Positions 44,258 to 53,025 are shown, numbered from the stretch's first letter. The stretch is 64,000 nucleotides of DNA from Candidatus Gastranaerophilales bacterium (GCA_944324305.1 CALUVV010000002.1:124001-188000), one strand, 5' to 3'. Notes: generated by a model not told the origin, from the sequence alone. Numbers and translations are program-made.

Positions 44258-45397
44258 ATGAACAGACAAGAATTTATTAATGCGAAACGTATTGTTTTCA
44301 AATTCGGGACAAATATTTTAAGAGGAGATGACGGTTATGTATCACTGCCGCGAGTTTTCTCATTCATCGAAGATTTATCACACCTTGCAAGGCAGGGTAA
44401 AGAAGTTATCGTAATCACTTCCGGAGCCGTAGGTTTAGGCAAAAAAAGGCTGGGGCTTGAAAGCACGGAAGGTGTTGCACTTAAACAAGCCTGTGCGGCA
44501 ATAGGTCAGGGTAAATTGATGTCAATCTATGAAAACGGGTTTGATACTTACGGTCTTGTTGCCTCTCAAATACTTCTTACGGAAGACGATTTTTCAGTAA
44601 GACAAAGATATTTGAGTTTGAGAACAACTTTGAATAAACTTCTTGAACTCGGTGTTGTTCCCATTATTAACCAGAATGACACTGTTTCAACAGTTGAAGT
44701 TCATCCGCAATTTGAACACATGCAGGTATGTTTTTCCGATAATGATAAGTTATCGGCACTTGTTGCAAGCGAGCTGGATGCTGATTTGCTCGTAATCCTG
44801 TCTGACGTGGAAGGTTTATATGACAAAAATCCTAAAACAAATCCTGATGCTAAAATTATCAGAACCGTGGAAGAAGTAACCGATGATATTCTTGCATTAG
44901 GTACTGACGCATCCGAAGGCGGCAGAGGCGGTATGAGAACAAAACTGAAAGCCGCAAGAATGGTTACCAGATTTGGCGGTAAAGTTCTTGTTGCTAACGG
45001 TAAAATACCTTATGTTATCAAAAAAATATTCGAAGGCGAAGAAATCGGGACTATGTTTCTGCCGCAGACAGAAGGTTTGTCGGATAAAAAAAGATGGATA
45101 GGGTATGCAACAAATATCATCGGACAAATTATAGTAAATGACGGGGCAAAACGTGCATTACTTAAACAAAAAAGCCTGCTGCCTATCGGTGTTTGCGAAG
45201 TAATTAACGAATTTAACAAGGGCGATGTTGTTTCTATTCTTGATGAAGAACATAACGAAATCGCACGCGGGATAGTAAACTACGGTTCCGATTCGTGCAG
45301 AAAAGTTATCGGATGCCACTCGGATAACATTATGGAAATTCTTGGCTTTAAAAATTACGACGCAATTATTACCCGCGACAACATAACTTTATTATAA
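44258..45397 (+). CDS. proB: glutamate 5-kinase
   Basis: First step of proline synthesis, phosphorylating glutamate. 379 residues: amino-acid kinase domain (about 8-265) with VFKFGTNILRG, VITSGAVGLG, INQNDTVS and SDVEGLYDKNP, and a C-terminal PUA domain (about 285-375). TATAAT stands exactly six bases before the ATG, with no Shine-Dalgarno (leaderless). It is followed after nine bases by proA. Confidence 0.97.
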   Translation: MNRQEFINAKRIVFKFGTNILRGDDGYVSLPRVFSFIEDLSHLARQGKEVIVITSGAVGLGKKRLGLESTEGVALKQACAAIGQGKLMSIYENGFDTYGLVASQILLTEDDFSVRQRYLSLRTTLNKLLELGVVPIINQNDTVSTVEVHPQFEHMQVCFSDNDKLSALVASELDADLLVILSDVEGLYDKNPKTNPDAKIIRTVEEVTDDILALGTDASEGGRGGMRTKLKAARMVTRFGGKVLVANGKIPYVIKKIFEGEEIGTMFLPQTEGLSDKKRWIGYATNIIGQIIVNDGAKRALLKQKSLLPIGVCEVINEFNKGDVVSILDEEHNEIARGIVNYGSDSCRKVIGCHSDNIMEILGFKNYDAIITRDNITLL

Positions 45398-45406
45398 GGA
45401 GAAATT

Positions 45407-46660
45407 ATGGACTTTATCCGAATTGCAAAAGATGCAAAAGAAGCTTCATTAAAAATCGCTGATATTTCTGCAGAACTTAAAAATAAAGCCCTGCTTAAAA
45501 TTGCGGATGAACTTGAATTACATAAAGATGAAATTTTTTCTGCCAATAAAGAAGATTTACAAAATGCGCAAAGTCTTGTTGACGCCGGAGAAATCACAAA
45601 ATCCACATTTAACCGCTTAAAGCTTGATGAAAACAAAATGCGAGATATGGTTCAAGGCATTAGAGATATTGCAAATTTGGAAGATCCTGTTAATAAAAAA
45701 TTACTTGTACGCGAACTTGACAGTGATTTGACATTATACAAAGTTTCGTGCCCGATAGGAGTTCTCGGTATAATTTTTGAAGCAAGACCCGATGTTATAG
45801 CACAAATCTCATCCCTTGCAATAAAATCAGCAAATGCAGTTATTCTTAAAGGCGGAAAAGAAAGTATTAATACAAACAAAAAAATTCTTTCCGTTATAAA
45901 TTCGGCTCTTGATAAAATTGAAGGTTTTCCTAAAAATGTTATTCAGCAGGTATTTACGCGTGATGATGTTGCAGAAATGCTTAAATGCGATAAATATATT
46001 AACCTGATTATCCCGAGAGGCGGCAACAAACTTGTTAAGTTTATAAAAGAAAACACAAAAATTCCCGTACTCGGACATGCTGACGGCATTTGCCATATAT
46101 TTGTCGATGAAAGTGCTGATATTGATATGGCAATCAGGGTAGTAACCGATGCAAAAACACAATATCCGAGTGCCTGCAACGCTGTTGAAACACTTTTAAT
46201 TCATGAAAAATTCCCGAAAATTGATAACCTGCTTGCAGCGTTACAGTTATCGGAAATTCAACTTATAGACAACCCAGAAAGCTGGGCGCATGAATACGGT
46301 GATAAAATTTTATCTTTTAAAATAGTGAAAAATGTTGATGAAGCTATTGAACATATTAACACTTACGGTTCAGGACACACTGACAGCATCATCACAAAAA
46401 ACATTGAAAATGCCGAAAAATTTATGAACAAAGTAGATTCGGCAGGTGTTTATTTTAATGCGTCAACCCGTTTTGCAGACGGTTTCCGTTACGGCTTCGG
46501 CGCAGAGGTCGGAATTTCAACGAACAAAACCCATGCAAGAGGGCCTGTCGGACTTGAGGGGCTAACCATTTACAAATATAAGCTAATCGGAAACGGCAAT
46601 ATCGTAAAAGATTATGTTGACGGAACAAAATGTTTTCATCATAATGATATTACAACTTAA
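45407..46660 (+). CDS. proA: gamma-glutamyl phosphate reductase
   Basis: Second step of proline synthesis, NADPH-dependent reduction of glutamyl phosphate. 417 residues of the aldehyde dehydrogenase fold: GVLGIIFEARPDV, NAVILKGGKE, the catalytic Cys in YPSACNAVETLLIH, and VYFNASTRFADGFRYGFGAE. AAGGAG precedes the ATG. A tRNA-Ser gene begins only eight bases after the stop and is probably co-transcribed. Confidence 0.97.
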   Translation: MDFIRIAKDAKEASLKIADISAELKNKALLKIADELELHKDEIFSANKEDLQNAQSLVDAGEITKSTFNRLKLDENKMRDMVQGIRDIANLEDPVNKKLLVRELDSDLTLYKVSCPIGVLGIIFEARPDVIAQISSLAIKSANAVILKGGKESINTNKKILSVINSALDKIEGFPKNVIQQVFTRDDVAEMLKCDKYINLIIPRGGNKLVKFIKENTKIPVLGHADGICHIFVDESADIDMAIRVVTDAKTQYPSACNAVETLLIHEKFPKIDNLLAALQLSEIQLIDNPESWAHEYGDKILSFKIVKNVDEAIEHINTYGSGHTDSIITKNIENAEKFMNKVDSAGVYFNASTRFADGFRYGFGAEVGISTNKTHARGPVGLEGLTIYKYKLIGNGNIVKDYVDGTKCFHHNDITT

Positions 46661-46668
46661 TAAAATAA

Positions 46669-46753
46669 GGAGAGGTGTCCGAGTGGTTTAAGGTGCGGAT
46701 CTCGAAAGTCTGTGTACAGAAATGTACCGTGGGTTCGAATCCCACCCTCTCCG
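46669..46753 (+). tRNA. tRNA-Ser (CGA anticodon)
   Basis: 85 bases with a long variable arm, as in serine tRNAs. Acceptor GGAGAGG pairs with CCTCTCC, the anticodon loop CTCGAAA has CGA (reads TCG), and the T arm is GGTTCGAATCC. Discriminator G, no encoded CCA. Its last 11 bases recur downstream. Confidence 0.95.
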
Positions 46754-46928
46754 ATTTTACAACAAAACATAAGAAGTTCGTGGGATGAGAACCACAAGGC
46801 AAAGCCTTGTCAGGTTCGAGCGTGAACGAGCTGAGGGCGAAGACTTGACGGCAAAATGGCAAAGCCATTGAAGACGGCAATCGTAGACCCGTTAAACGCG
46901 AGTGAACAAGAAAACCACACCCTCTCCG
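46754..46928. repeat. structured insert bounded by a repeat of the tRNA-Ser 3' end
   Basis: CACCCTCTCCG occurs at the tRNA end (46743-46753) and again at 46918-46928, which is the pattern left by an integrative element or a duplicated tRNA end. The DNA between is visibly richer in G+C than its surroundings. It holds two stem-loops with identical AAA loops: ACAAGGC/GCCTTGT (46794-46810, extendable by GAACC/GGTTC) and AATGGC/GCCATT (46855-46869). No coding potential is convincing. Confidence 0.55.
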
Positions 46929-46951
46929 TTTTTATAATTAAGAAGGATGTT

Positions 46952-47920
46952 ATGTTAAAAGATTTATTCGATAAAAAAGCGTGCTTTAAGCTTGTCTGCG
47001 GCGCAGGTAATGAAGATGCAGCAGAAGTTGAAAAACTTGTGACAATTTATTCCCTTGCAGGCTGTAATTTCTTTGATCTTTGCGCAAAACCCGAAATTGT
47101 CGACGCCGCAAAAAGAGGGTTGGAAAGAGCAGGAATAAAAGAAGACAGATATTTATGCGTAAGTGTAGGTATTGACGGCGATCCGCATATTACAAAGGCC
47201 GTAATTGATCAGACAAAATGCGTTAAATGCGGAAAATGTAAATTAATCTGCCCGCATGATGCCATAATCGAACTTGATAAATACAAAGTAAAAAAAGAAA
47301 GATGTATAGGATGCATGCAGTGTGCAAATAATTGCCCGAAACAGGCAATTGAAATGGTAAGCCAATTACAGGATTACAAAGAAGTTCTCCCGCAACTTAT
47401 AGAAAAAGGAATTGATTGTATTGAATTCCATGCAATTTCAACCGATGAAAAAGATGTTATGGATAAGTGGTTGCAAATAAACGATTTTTTTGACGGAATG
47501 CTTTGCATCTCAATCGACCGCTCGGAACTCGGCGATAAAAAGCTTAAAGAAAGAGTTAAAAAAATGCTTAGTATAAGAGAACCTTATACAACAATTATTC
47601 AGGCAGACGGGATTGCAATGAGCGGAAGTGATGATAAATACGGCACAACTCTTCAAGCAGTTGCAACAGCACAGCTTTTCCAAAATGCAAACTTCCCCGC
47701 ATACATAATGATGTCAGGCGGTACAAATACAAAATCAATTGAGCTTGCACATTCTTGCGGAGTAAAACCTCATTGTCTTGCAGTAGGTTCTTATGCAAGA
47801 AAAATAGTAAAAGAATATCTTACAAACGATAATCTTTTAAATGACCAAAATTTAATCAATGAAGCCGTAAAAATTGCAAAAGACCTTGTTGACACAATTG
47901 TTGGAAAAAACAATGATTAA
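46952..47920 (+). CDS. ldpA: LdpA-family [4Fe-4S] protein
   Basis: 322 residues. N-terminal domain DKKACFKLVCGAGNEDAAEV, a ferredoxin-like pair of [4Fe-4S] sites (about 88-130: CVKCGKCKLICPHDAI and CIGCMQCANNCPKQAI), then an LdpA C-terminal domain with QADGIAMSGSDDKYGTT, MMSGGTNTKS and VGSYARKIV. In Synechococcus, LdpA is a redox-sensitive input component that sets circadian period; no kai genes lie here. Start ATG 46952 has AAGG upstream; a longer frame would run into the tRNA insert. The HAD gene overlaps its end. Confidence 0.85.
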   Translation: MLKDLFDKKACFKLVCGAGNEDAAEVEKLVTIYSLAGCNFFDLCAKPEIVDAAKRGLERAGIKEDRYLCVSVGIDGDPHITKAVIDQTKCVKCGKCKLICPHDAIIELDKYKVKKERCIGCMQCANNCPKQAIEMVSQLQDYKEVLPQLIEKGIDCIEFHAISTDEKDVMDKWLQINDFFDGMLCISIDRSELGDKKLKERVKKMLSIREPYTTIIQADGIAMSGSDDKYGTTLQAVATAQLFQNANFPAYIMMSGGTNTKSIELAHSCGVKPHCLAVGSYARKIVKEYLTNDNLLNDQNLINEAVKIAKDLVDTIVGKNND

Positions 47921-48668
47921 CCTCAAAACAGATAGCTGGGAAATTAAAAACATTGACACAATCCTTTTTGATAAGGACGGAACTTTTATTGACCTGCATT
48001 ACTTCTGGGGAAAAATGACGGAGATGAGAGTTTCGGAAATCATAAAAAGGTTCAATTTGCAAGATACTTTGTTTCCCGTTCTCTGCCTGAAGCTCGGATA
48101 CGATACTTCAAACGGTAAAATGCTGAAAGACGGAATTACGGCAATGTATTCAAGACCTGTAATTATAGAAATCTTTTGCAAAGACCTTAATAACTTAGGA
48201 GTTAGTATTACTGAATTGCAGATTGAAGAAATATTTGACGGGGTAAGCAAAACTTTCTATGAGAATATGTCAGAGTATACAAAACCTATTGAAAACGCGA
48301 TAAATTTCATCAAGCTCGTTAAGTCAAGGGGGATAAAAACAGGAATTGTAACATCAGACGCAGCAGAATCCACACTTTTAACTTTAAAACATTTTTATTG
48401 GGAAAACTTATTTGACGTTGTAATAGGGCGTGAATCTACAAAAGAAACCAAAGAAAGCGGAGTTCCGGTAAAACTTGCACTCGAAAAACTTCAATCAAAC
48501 CCTAAATTTACCGTAATGATTGGAGATGCACCTATGGATTATATTGCGGCAAAAAACGGCGGTGTAGAAAGAACAATACTTGCCGCAACGGGACAAATTG
48601 ATGAGGAAACACTCTGTCAAACTTCCGAATTTACGGTTTCTTCACTTGATAAAATTTCAATTTATTAA
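47913..48668 (+). CDS. HAD-superfamily hydrolase, phosphoglycolate phosphatase-like
   Basis: Phosphatase of 251 residues: motif I LFDKDGTFIDLH (nucleophile Asp and acid Asp), motif II VTSDAAEST, a Lys before motif III, and motif III GDAPMDYIAAKNGG. An alpha-helical cap lies at about 25-100. Its ATG overlaps the ldpA stop by eight bases, so the two are coupled. Substrate unknown. Ends overlapping a convergent nitroreductase gene. Confidence 0.85.
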   Translation: MINLKTDSWEIKNIDTILFDKDGTFIDLHYFWGKMTEMRVSEIIKRFNLQDTLFPVLCLKLGYDTSNGKMLKDGITAMYSRPVIIEIFCKDLNNLGVSITELQIEEIFDGVSKTFYENMSEYTKPIENAINFIKLVKSRGIKTGIVTSDAAESTLLTLKHFYWENLFDVVIGRESTKETKESGVPVKLALEKLQSNPKFTVMIGDAPMDYIAAKNGGVERTILAATGQIDEETLCQTSEFTVSSLDKISIY

Positions 48669-49183
48669 AAAGAATTATAAAAAACCGTATGGCTTAAATC
48701 ATAGCGTTCATTATGATGCGGGTTGGGGGCAGAATCGTGTGCGGGATATCCTACAGGTAAAATTGCAACAGGCTCATAATTTTCGGGAATATTAAAAAAA
48801 GTTCTTAATAATTCAGGCTTAAACGAACCTACCCATGTAGTACCAAGTCCGAGATTTTCAATTTCAAGCATCATTTGTGTTGTCACAATGCTTGCATCAA
48901 CAACACCCATTTCATAATTATCGTGTCCTCTTTTCCAGCTTACGTTTTTATCAAAGCAGATTAAAAGCGCAAGAGGAGCATTAAAATGATACGGAGTACA
49001 CTCCTTTAACTTTTGAAGAGCCTGTTCACTCTCGATGACAAGAATTCTCTGAGGCTGGAAATTTACAGCCGTGGGGGCAACTCTTCCTGCTTCCAGAATT
49101 AAGTCAAGTTTTTCTTTTTCAACTTTTCTTCCGTCAAATTTTCTAACCGAATATCTTTTTTTCAAAAGTTCTAACAAATCCAT
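48665..49183 (-). CDS. nitroreductase-family protein
   Basis: FMN-dependent oxidoreductase of 172 residues. N-terminal LLKKRYSVRKFDGRKV supplies phosphate-binding Arg residues, then GRVAPTAVNFQPQRILV, and GLGTTWVGSF for the flavin; the end is YDLSHTVFYNSF. The short form resembles the group of small nitroreductases that use one NAD(P)H per substrate. GGGGG stands about six bases before ATG 49183. Confidence 0.88.
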   Translation of the reverse strand: MDLLELLKKRYSVRKFDGRKVEKEKLDLILEAGRVAPTAVNFQPQRILVIESEQALQKLKECTPYHFNAPLALLICFDKNVSWKRGHDNYEMGVVDASIVTTQMMLEIENLGLGTTWVGSFKPELLRTFFNIPENYEPVAILPVGYPAHDSAPNPHHNERYDLSHTVFYNSF

Positions 49184-49256
49184 AATAACCCCCTTTTTCC
49201 TCTCAATTATATAAAACAATAATAATTTAGTCAATTTTGTATGGTATAATTATTTT

Positions 49257-50000
49257 ATGAAAATAGGAATTATCGGTTTAGGACTTATCGGCGGGTCTCT
49301 GTTCAGGGACTTAAAAAAAGAATATGATGTAATCGCAGTATCTCAATCGCAAAACGGTGACGGGATATTCAAAACTTACGATGTTTTAAAAGACAGGGAA
49401 CTGGTTTTTGTATGCACTGCAATGAATAAAACTCTTGCGGTACTTGATGAACTGGAAAATATTCTTTTACCTGAAACAGTAGTTACAGACGTATGCAGTC
49501 TAAAAAAATTTGTATCGGAAAAGCAAAGACCGTATAAGTTTATACCCTCACACCCTATGGCGGGAACGGAGCATAAAGGTTTTGAAAATTCTCTGGAAGG
49601 ACTTTTTAAGGGTGCAAAATGGGTTATTACGGGAGAGCAGAACGAAAAACTGCTTTCGGTTATAAAATATTTGGGCGCAGTACCTGTGTTTACAACTGCC
49701 GAAAAACATGACGAAGCTGCAGCAATGATTTCGCACATGCCGATGGTAATTGCGCAGGCTTTAATGCTTGCCGCAAAAGACAATCCGCTTGCACTGGAAA
49801 TTGCATCGAGCGGTTTTCGCGATATGACCCGACTTGCGCTTTCAAATGAGGAAATGGCGTGCGATATGGTTACAATGAACCACAAGAATATTGAACAATC
49901 AATTTTAAAACTGTACAAAGCAATCGGAGAATTAACAAACGGCGACTATCCTAAGACAATCACCGAATTAAAAAACATACGTTCAAAAATGTTTAAGTAA
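49257..50000 (+). CDS. tyrA: prephenate/arogenate dehydrogenase
   Basis: Tyrosine pathway, NAD(P)-dependent oxidative decarboxylation. 247 residues: Rossmann motif GIIGLGLIGGSLF, the catalytic His region IPSHPMAGTEHKGFENS, then MISHMPMVIAQAL and SSGFRDMTRLA. Short, without a regulatory ACT domain. An extended -10 TGGTATAAT lies six bases before the ATG (leaderless). Convergent with the module 3 prepilin, one base apart. Confidence 0.94.
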   Translation: MKIGIIGLGLIGGSLFRDLKKEYDVIAVSQSQNGDGIFKTYDVLKDRELVFVCTAMNKTLAVLDELENILLPETVVTDVCSLKKFVSEKQRPYKFIPSHPMAGTEHKGFENSLEGLFKGAKWVITGEQNEKLLSVIKYLGAVPVFTTAEKHDEAAAMISHMPMVIAQALMLAAKDNPLALEIASSGFRDMTRLALSNEEMACDMVTMNHKNIEQSILKLYKAIGELTNGDYPKTITELKNIRSKMFK

Positions 50001-50001
50001 A

Positions 50002-50694
50002 TTATTTACATTTTGTTTTCCTGCTCCAGTCTAAGTCATTGCAGTGTAAATAATCCATATTTTCATTAATAAGCACCCACGCTGCACAAGCTTTACCATC
50101 CCCTGAATTTTTATCTTTACAATCATCAGAAAAAGAATATCTTTCCTCTTCTTTAGTCCCGAACGGTATTACTCCGTATTTAGTTATATTAAAAAAGAAA
50201 ACATCCCTTCCTACTTGATTTGGCAGTTTATTACCGTTTATATCAATACTGAATTCTCCGCAAACATTTTTAAGAGCCTGTGTAGTACCTCTCACGTTAT
50301 TACAACTATTTCCTGACGCATATCTTATGATGCTGCCGTCAATAAGTTGTGCATAATATGAACTGTCAGAAAAATAATCATTTTTTCCAAAAGCACTTTC
50401 CATTCCGCCATTCAATGATTTATATTGCATAATGGCACAAGACTTATCACCGGGTTGGCATAACTTAACTGTTTTAAACATAGATACGATATTGTCACCG
50501 CTGTAATCTTCAGGATTTTCAATTTGGTTCAGCCTGATTGCCTGCTCAAGTATTGAGTAAAACTTTTTCAAAGCGACAACAGTTTGTTTTTCTTTATAAT
50601 GTGTAACTAATGAAGGCATTGTCATAGCTGCAACTACACCAATAACTCCCAAAGTTACCAAAACTTCAGCCAGCGTAAATCCATTTTTGCTCAT
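50002..50694 (-). CDS. type IV prepilin-like protein (module 3)
   Basis: 230-residue pseudopilin with a five-residue leader MSKNG then FTLAEVLVTLGVIGVVAAMT and MPSLVTHYKEKQTVVAL. The globular part has several cysteines (QPGDKSCAIM, NSCNNVRG, KACAAWVL), probably paired. GGAGG stands eight bases before ATG 50694, preferred over an upstream in-frame ATG. Divergent from an XRE regulator, with only 69 bases between starts. Confidence 0.92.
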   Translation of the reverse strand: MSKNGFTLAEVLVTLGVIGVVAAMTMPSLVTHYKEKQTVVALKKFYSILEQAIRLNQIENPEDYSGDNIVSMFKTVKLCQPGDKSCAIMQYKSLNGGMESAFGKNDYFSDSSYYAQLIDGSIIRYASGNSCNNVRGTTQALKNVCGEFSIDINGNKLPNQVGRDVFFFNITKYGVIPFGTKEEERYSFSDDCKDKNSGDGKACAAWVLINENMDYLHCNDLDWSRKTKCK

Positions 50695-50729
50695 AATAAT
50701 ATTATCCTCCATCCATTTTATATATACAA

Positions 50730-50764
50730 TACATGTAATATTATACGTTTTACAATTGTATACA
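50730..50764. promoter_or_regulatory. cluster of palindromes between prepilin and XRE gene (module 3)
   Basis: TACATGTA (50730-50737), TACAATTGTA (50751-50760) and TGTATACA (50757-50764) are perfect palindromes. The middle one contains a TACAAT -10, seven bases before the XRE ATG 50764; the last overlaps that ATG. Autorepression is the likely use. Confidence 0.52.
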
Positions 50765-51039
50765 TGCAATACAAAAGCGAAAAAACTTTACATTTAATTA
50801 ATCAACTCGGGAAAATTATTAAATCCAGCAGATTAAAGAAAGATAATATTTCTCTCAATACATTTGCATATGAATATGACCTAAACCCTGGTAATCTCAG
50901 CAGAGTTGAAAACGGTCAAATTGAGCCCAAAATAACAATGCTTTGGCGGATTTCTGAGGCTTTGGGAGTTCCTTTATCGGAGATTATTATACAACTTGAA
51001 AAAGAATTAGGTAAAGACTTTTCAATCACTGACAAATAA
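50764..51039 (+). CDS. XRE-family transcriptional regulator (module 3)
   Basis: 91 residues: N-terminal arm, helix-turn-helix about 15-70 (LGKIIKSSRLKKDNISLNTF, NPGNLSRVENG), then LSEIIIQLEKELG. TACAAT seven bases before the ATG and no Shine-Dalgarno indicate a leaderless message. Divergent from the module 3 prepilin and convergent with the frameshifted prepilin. Confidence 0.88.
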   Translation: MQYKSEKTLHLINQLGKIIKSSRLKKDNISLNTFAYEYDLNPGNLSRVENGQIEPKITMLWRISEALGVPLSEIIIQLEKELGKDFSITDK

Positions 51040-51043
51040 GACA

Positions 51044-51077
51044 TAAAAAACGGCGGTTATCCTTTGGCAACCGCCGT
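51044..51077 (-). terminator. intrinsic terminator of the 51101-51951 prepilin
   Basis: Nine-pair stem ACGGCGGTT/AACCGCCGT (51050-51058 and 51069-51077). On the minus strand a T6 run follows. On the plus strand there is no T run. Confidence 0.75.
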
Positions 51078-51100
51078 AATTATAATTCACTGTTTAATGT

Positions 51101-51951
51101 TTATTTAGGAAGACATTCCCAATACCCTTTTGAAGCATCATCAGGGCAGACATCATTAATAGCATACCATGCGCAGCCTATCCCGTTTGCTGTTTGTTTG
51201 GAATTTTTTGAACAGGGCTTTCCCATCAAATTATTTATGCCGCCCGAACTTAAATCGCCAAGTTCATCTTCTGTATAATCCTTTATTTTCTTTGCCCCGA
51301 CAAGTTTATCACTTGCATCCTGAACTCTGAATACAAATAAATCATGCCCAAATCTGTTGGGACCTTTTTTACCGTTTATATCTGTCGTAAAACTGATTTG
51401 TCTGCCGTCAATTGAAGTTCCAACTCCTACCATGATGGCTGCTCCGTTAGACAAAATCTTATCAGGAAGATTTAAGCTGAAATCTTTATTATCAGCATAT
51501 ATTTTTATGCTCCTGTCAGAATAAATTGAATAATCATTCATTTTGACGGAAATATTACCTATAACCTTCATACGTTTGTAAAATGCTGCCTCAAACTCAG
51601 CTGCACGCGGGTATATGTTAAGTTCAGGTGAATATTCCGTATAATCTGTAAATAAACTGTCGCTTCCGAGGTCCTGCTTTGTTAATATTAAAGCCTGATA
51701 AATCAAAGAATACATTGATTTAAATTGATTTTCCAATACTTTTTTTCTATGCTCAACAATTAAATTCGGCAAGGTTAAAGCCGCAACAATCCCAATAATT
51801 CCCAGAGTTATCAAAACCTCTGCCAGAGTAAATGCGGGTTTAGGAGCTACAGAATTGCCCCCCCCCCGAATGCTACGCAGGCAGATACCTCAGCACAAAA
51901 GTTGTGAAACTTTTCATGTAACGGCATCTGTTTTGCTTCTGTAGTTTTCAT
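51101..51951 (-). CDS. type IV prepilin-like protein, out of frame at a poly-G tract
   Basis: From ATG 51951 (AAAGGAG upstream, 14 bases after mtnA) the frame runs MKTTEAKQMPLHEKF... to ten G and stops at TAG within a few codons. The prepilin body in another frame reads AFTLAEVLITLGIIGIVAAL and ends CAWYAINDVCPDDAS. With 11 (or 8) G the two join into a 283-residue protein with a 40-plus-residue leader ending Ala. As read the gene is off, unless a sequencing error removed a G. It is last in the ruvC-mtnA operon, with its own terminator. Confidence 0.8.
51858..51867 (-). repeat. poly-G tract (10 G) in the prepilin leader
   Basis: Ten C on the plus strand (G on the coding strand), 84-93 bases after the ATG. 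One more G restores the frame. Confidence 0.92.
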
Positions 51952-51965
51952 ATTTTCTCCTTTCG

Positions 51966-53024
51966 TTATACTTTAAATGCTTCTGCAATTGATTTATTGT
52001 AATCGGGACGCAAAATTCCTTTTTCGGTTATAATCCCTGCTATAAGTTCATGCGGAGTTACGTCAAATCCCGGGTTAATTACGTTAACATCAGGCGCACA
52101 TATAATTTTCCCGTTAATATGCGTAACTTCCTCATGCGAGCGTTCTTCTATAACTATTTCATCGCCTGTTTTAATACTTGTATCAATTGTTGATAATGGT
52201 GCCGCAACATAAAACGGGACATTATGGTATTTTGCGGCAATTGCAACCGTATAAGTTCCGATTTTGTTTGCTGTATCACCGTTTGCGGCAATCCTGTCAG
52301 CACCCACGACAACCATATCAATCATACCTTTTTTCATAAAGTATGAACACATTCCGTCAGTAATAAGAGTTGTAGGAATACCGTCCATTGTAAGTTCAAA
52401 TGTTGTAATCCTTGCACCCTGCTGGCGCGGACGTGTTTCGTCAGCAAATACCTGAATTGTCGGATCGTTTGCAAAAGCAGAACGAACAACACCCAGTGCG
52501 GTTCCGTAACCGACCGTAGCAAGCCCGCCCGCATTACAGTGAGTTAAAATTGCCGCGCCTTTCGGAACTACTTCCGCACCGTAATCACCGATTTTTTTAT
52601 TGATTGCAATATCTTCATCTTCAAGTTTTATGCCGTTTTGCTTTAATTCTTCAACAATTCCCTGTATATCTGAATTGGAATTTTTGATAACTTCTTTCTG
52701 CTTTTCAACTGCCCACATTAAGTTTACTGCGGTAGGTCTTGATGTTGCCATATAATCAGCTTTTTCAAGAAGTTTTTTGACAAATTCGTCACGTGAAAGA
52801 TTTTCCTTTGCAAGCTCCTGAGCATATAAAACAACTCCATGCGCGCCTGCAACACCGATTGCGGGAGCTCCTCTTACTATCATGTTTTTAATTGCGTCAA
52901 ACATTTCCTGCCCGCCTGTAATGTTTACGTATTTAAACTCATACGGAAGTACTGTCTGGTCTACCATTTTTGAGTAATTATCCACCCACTCTATTGTTTT
53001 TATTTTTGAATGAAATTCTGCCAT
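51966..53024 (-). CDS. mtnA: S-methyl-5-thioribose-1-phosphate isomerase
   Basis: Methionine salvage: isomerises methylthioribose-1-phosphate to the ribulose form. 352 residues. IVRGAPAIGVAGAHG and THCNAGGLATVGYGTALGV carry the catalytic Cys region, ADETRPRQQGAR and VGADRIAANGDTANKIGTY the catalytic Asp. No other mtn gene is present. It follows a membrane-protein gene by one base. Confidence 0.95.
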   Translation of the reverse strand: MAEFHSKIKTIEWVDNYSKMVDQTVLPYEFKYVNITGGQEMFDAIKNMIVRGAPAIGVAGAHGVVLYAQELAKENLSRDEFVKKLLEKADYMATSRPTAVNLMWAVEKQKEVIKNSNSDIQGIVEELKQNGIKLEDEDIAINKKIGDYGAEVVPKGAAILTHCNAGGLATVGYGTALGVVRSAFANDPTIQVFADETRPRQQGARITTFELTMDGIPTTLITDGMCSYFMKKGMIDMVVVGADRIAANGDTANKIGTYTVAIAAKYHNVPFYVAAPLSTIDTSIKTGDEIVIEERSHEEVTHINGKIICAPDVNVINPGFDVTPHELIAGIITEKGILRPDYNKSIAEAFKV

Positions 53025-53025
53025 T

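Noticed and set aside
46856-46951. Upstream extension of ldpA
   Set aside because: The extension runs through the tRNA-flanking insert and lacks an SD; ATG 46952 has one.
49376-49918. 180-residue minus-strand ORF over tyrA
   Set aside because: tyrA motifs are complete on the plus strand.
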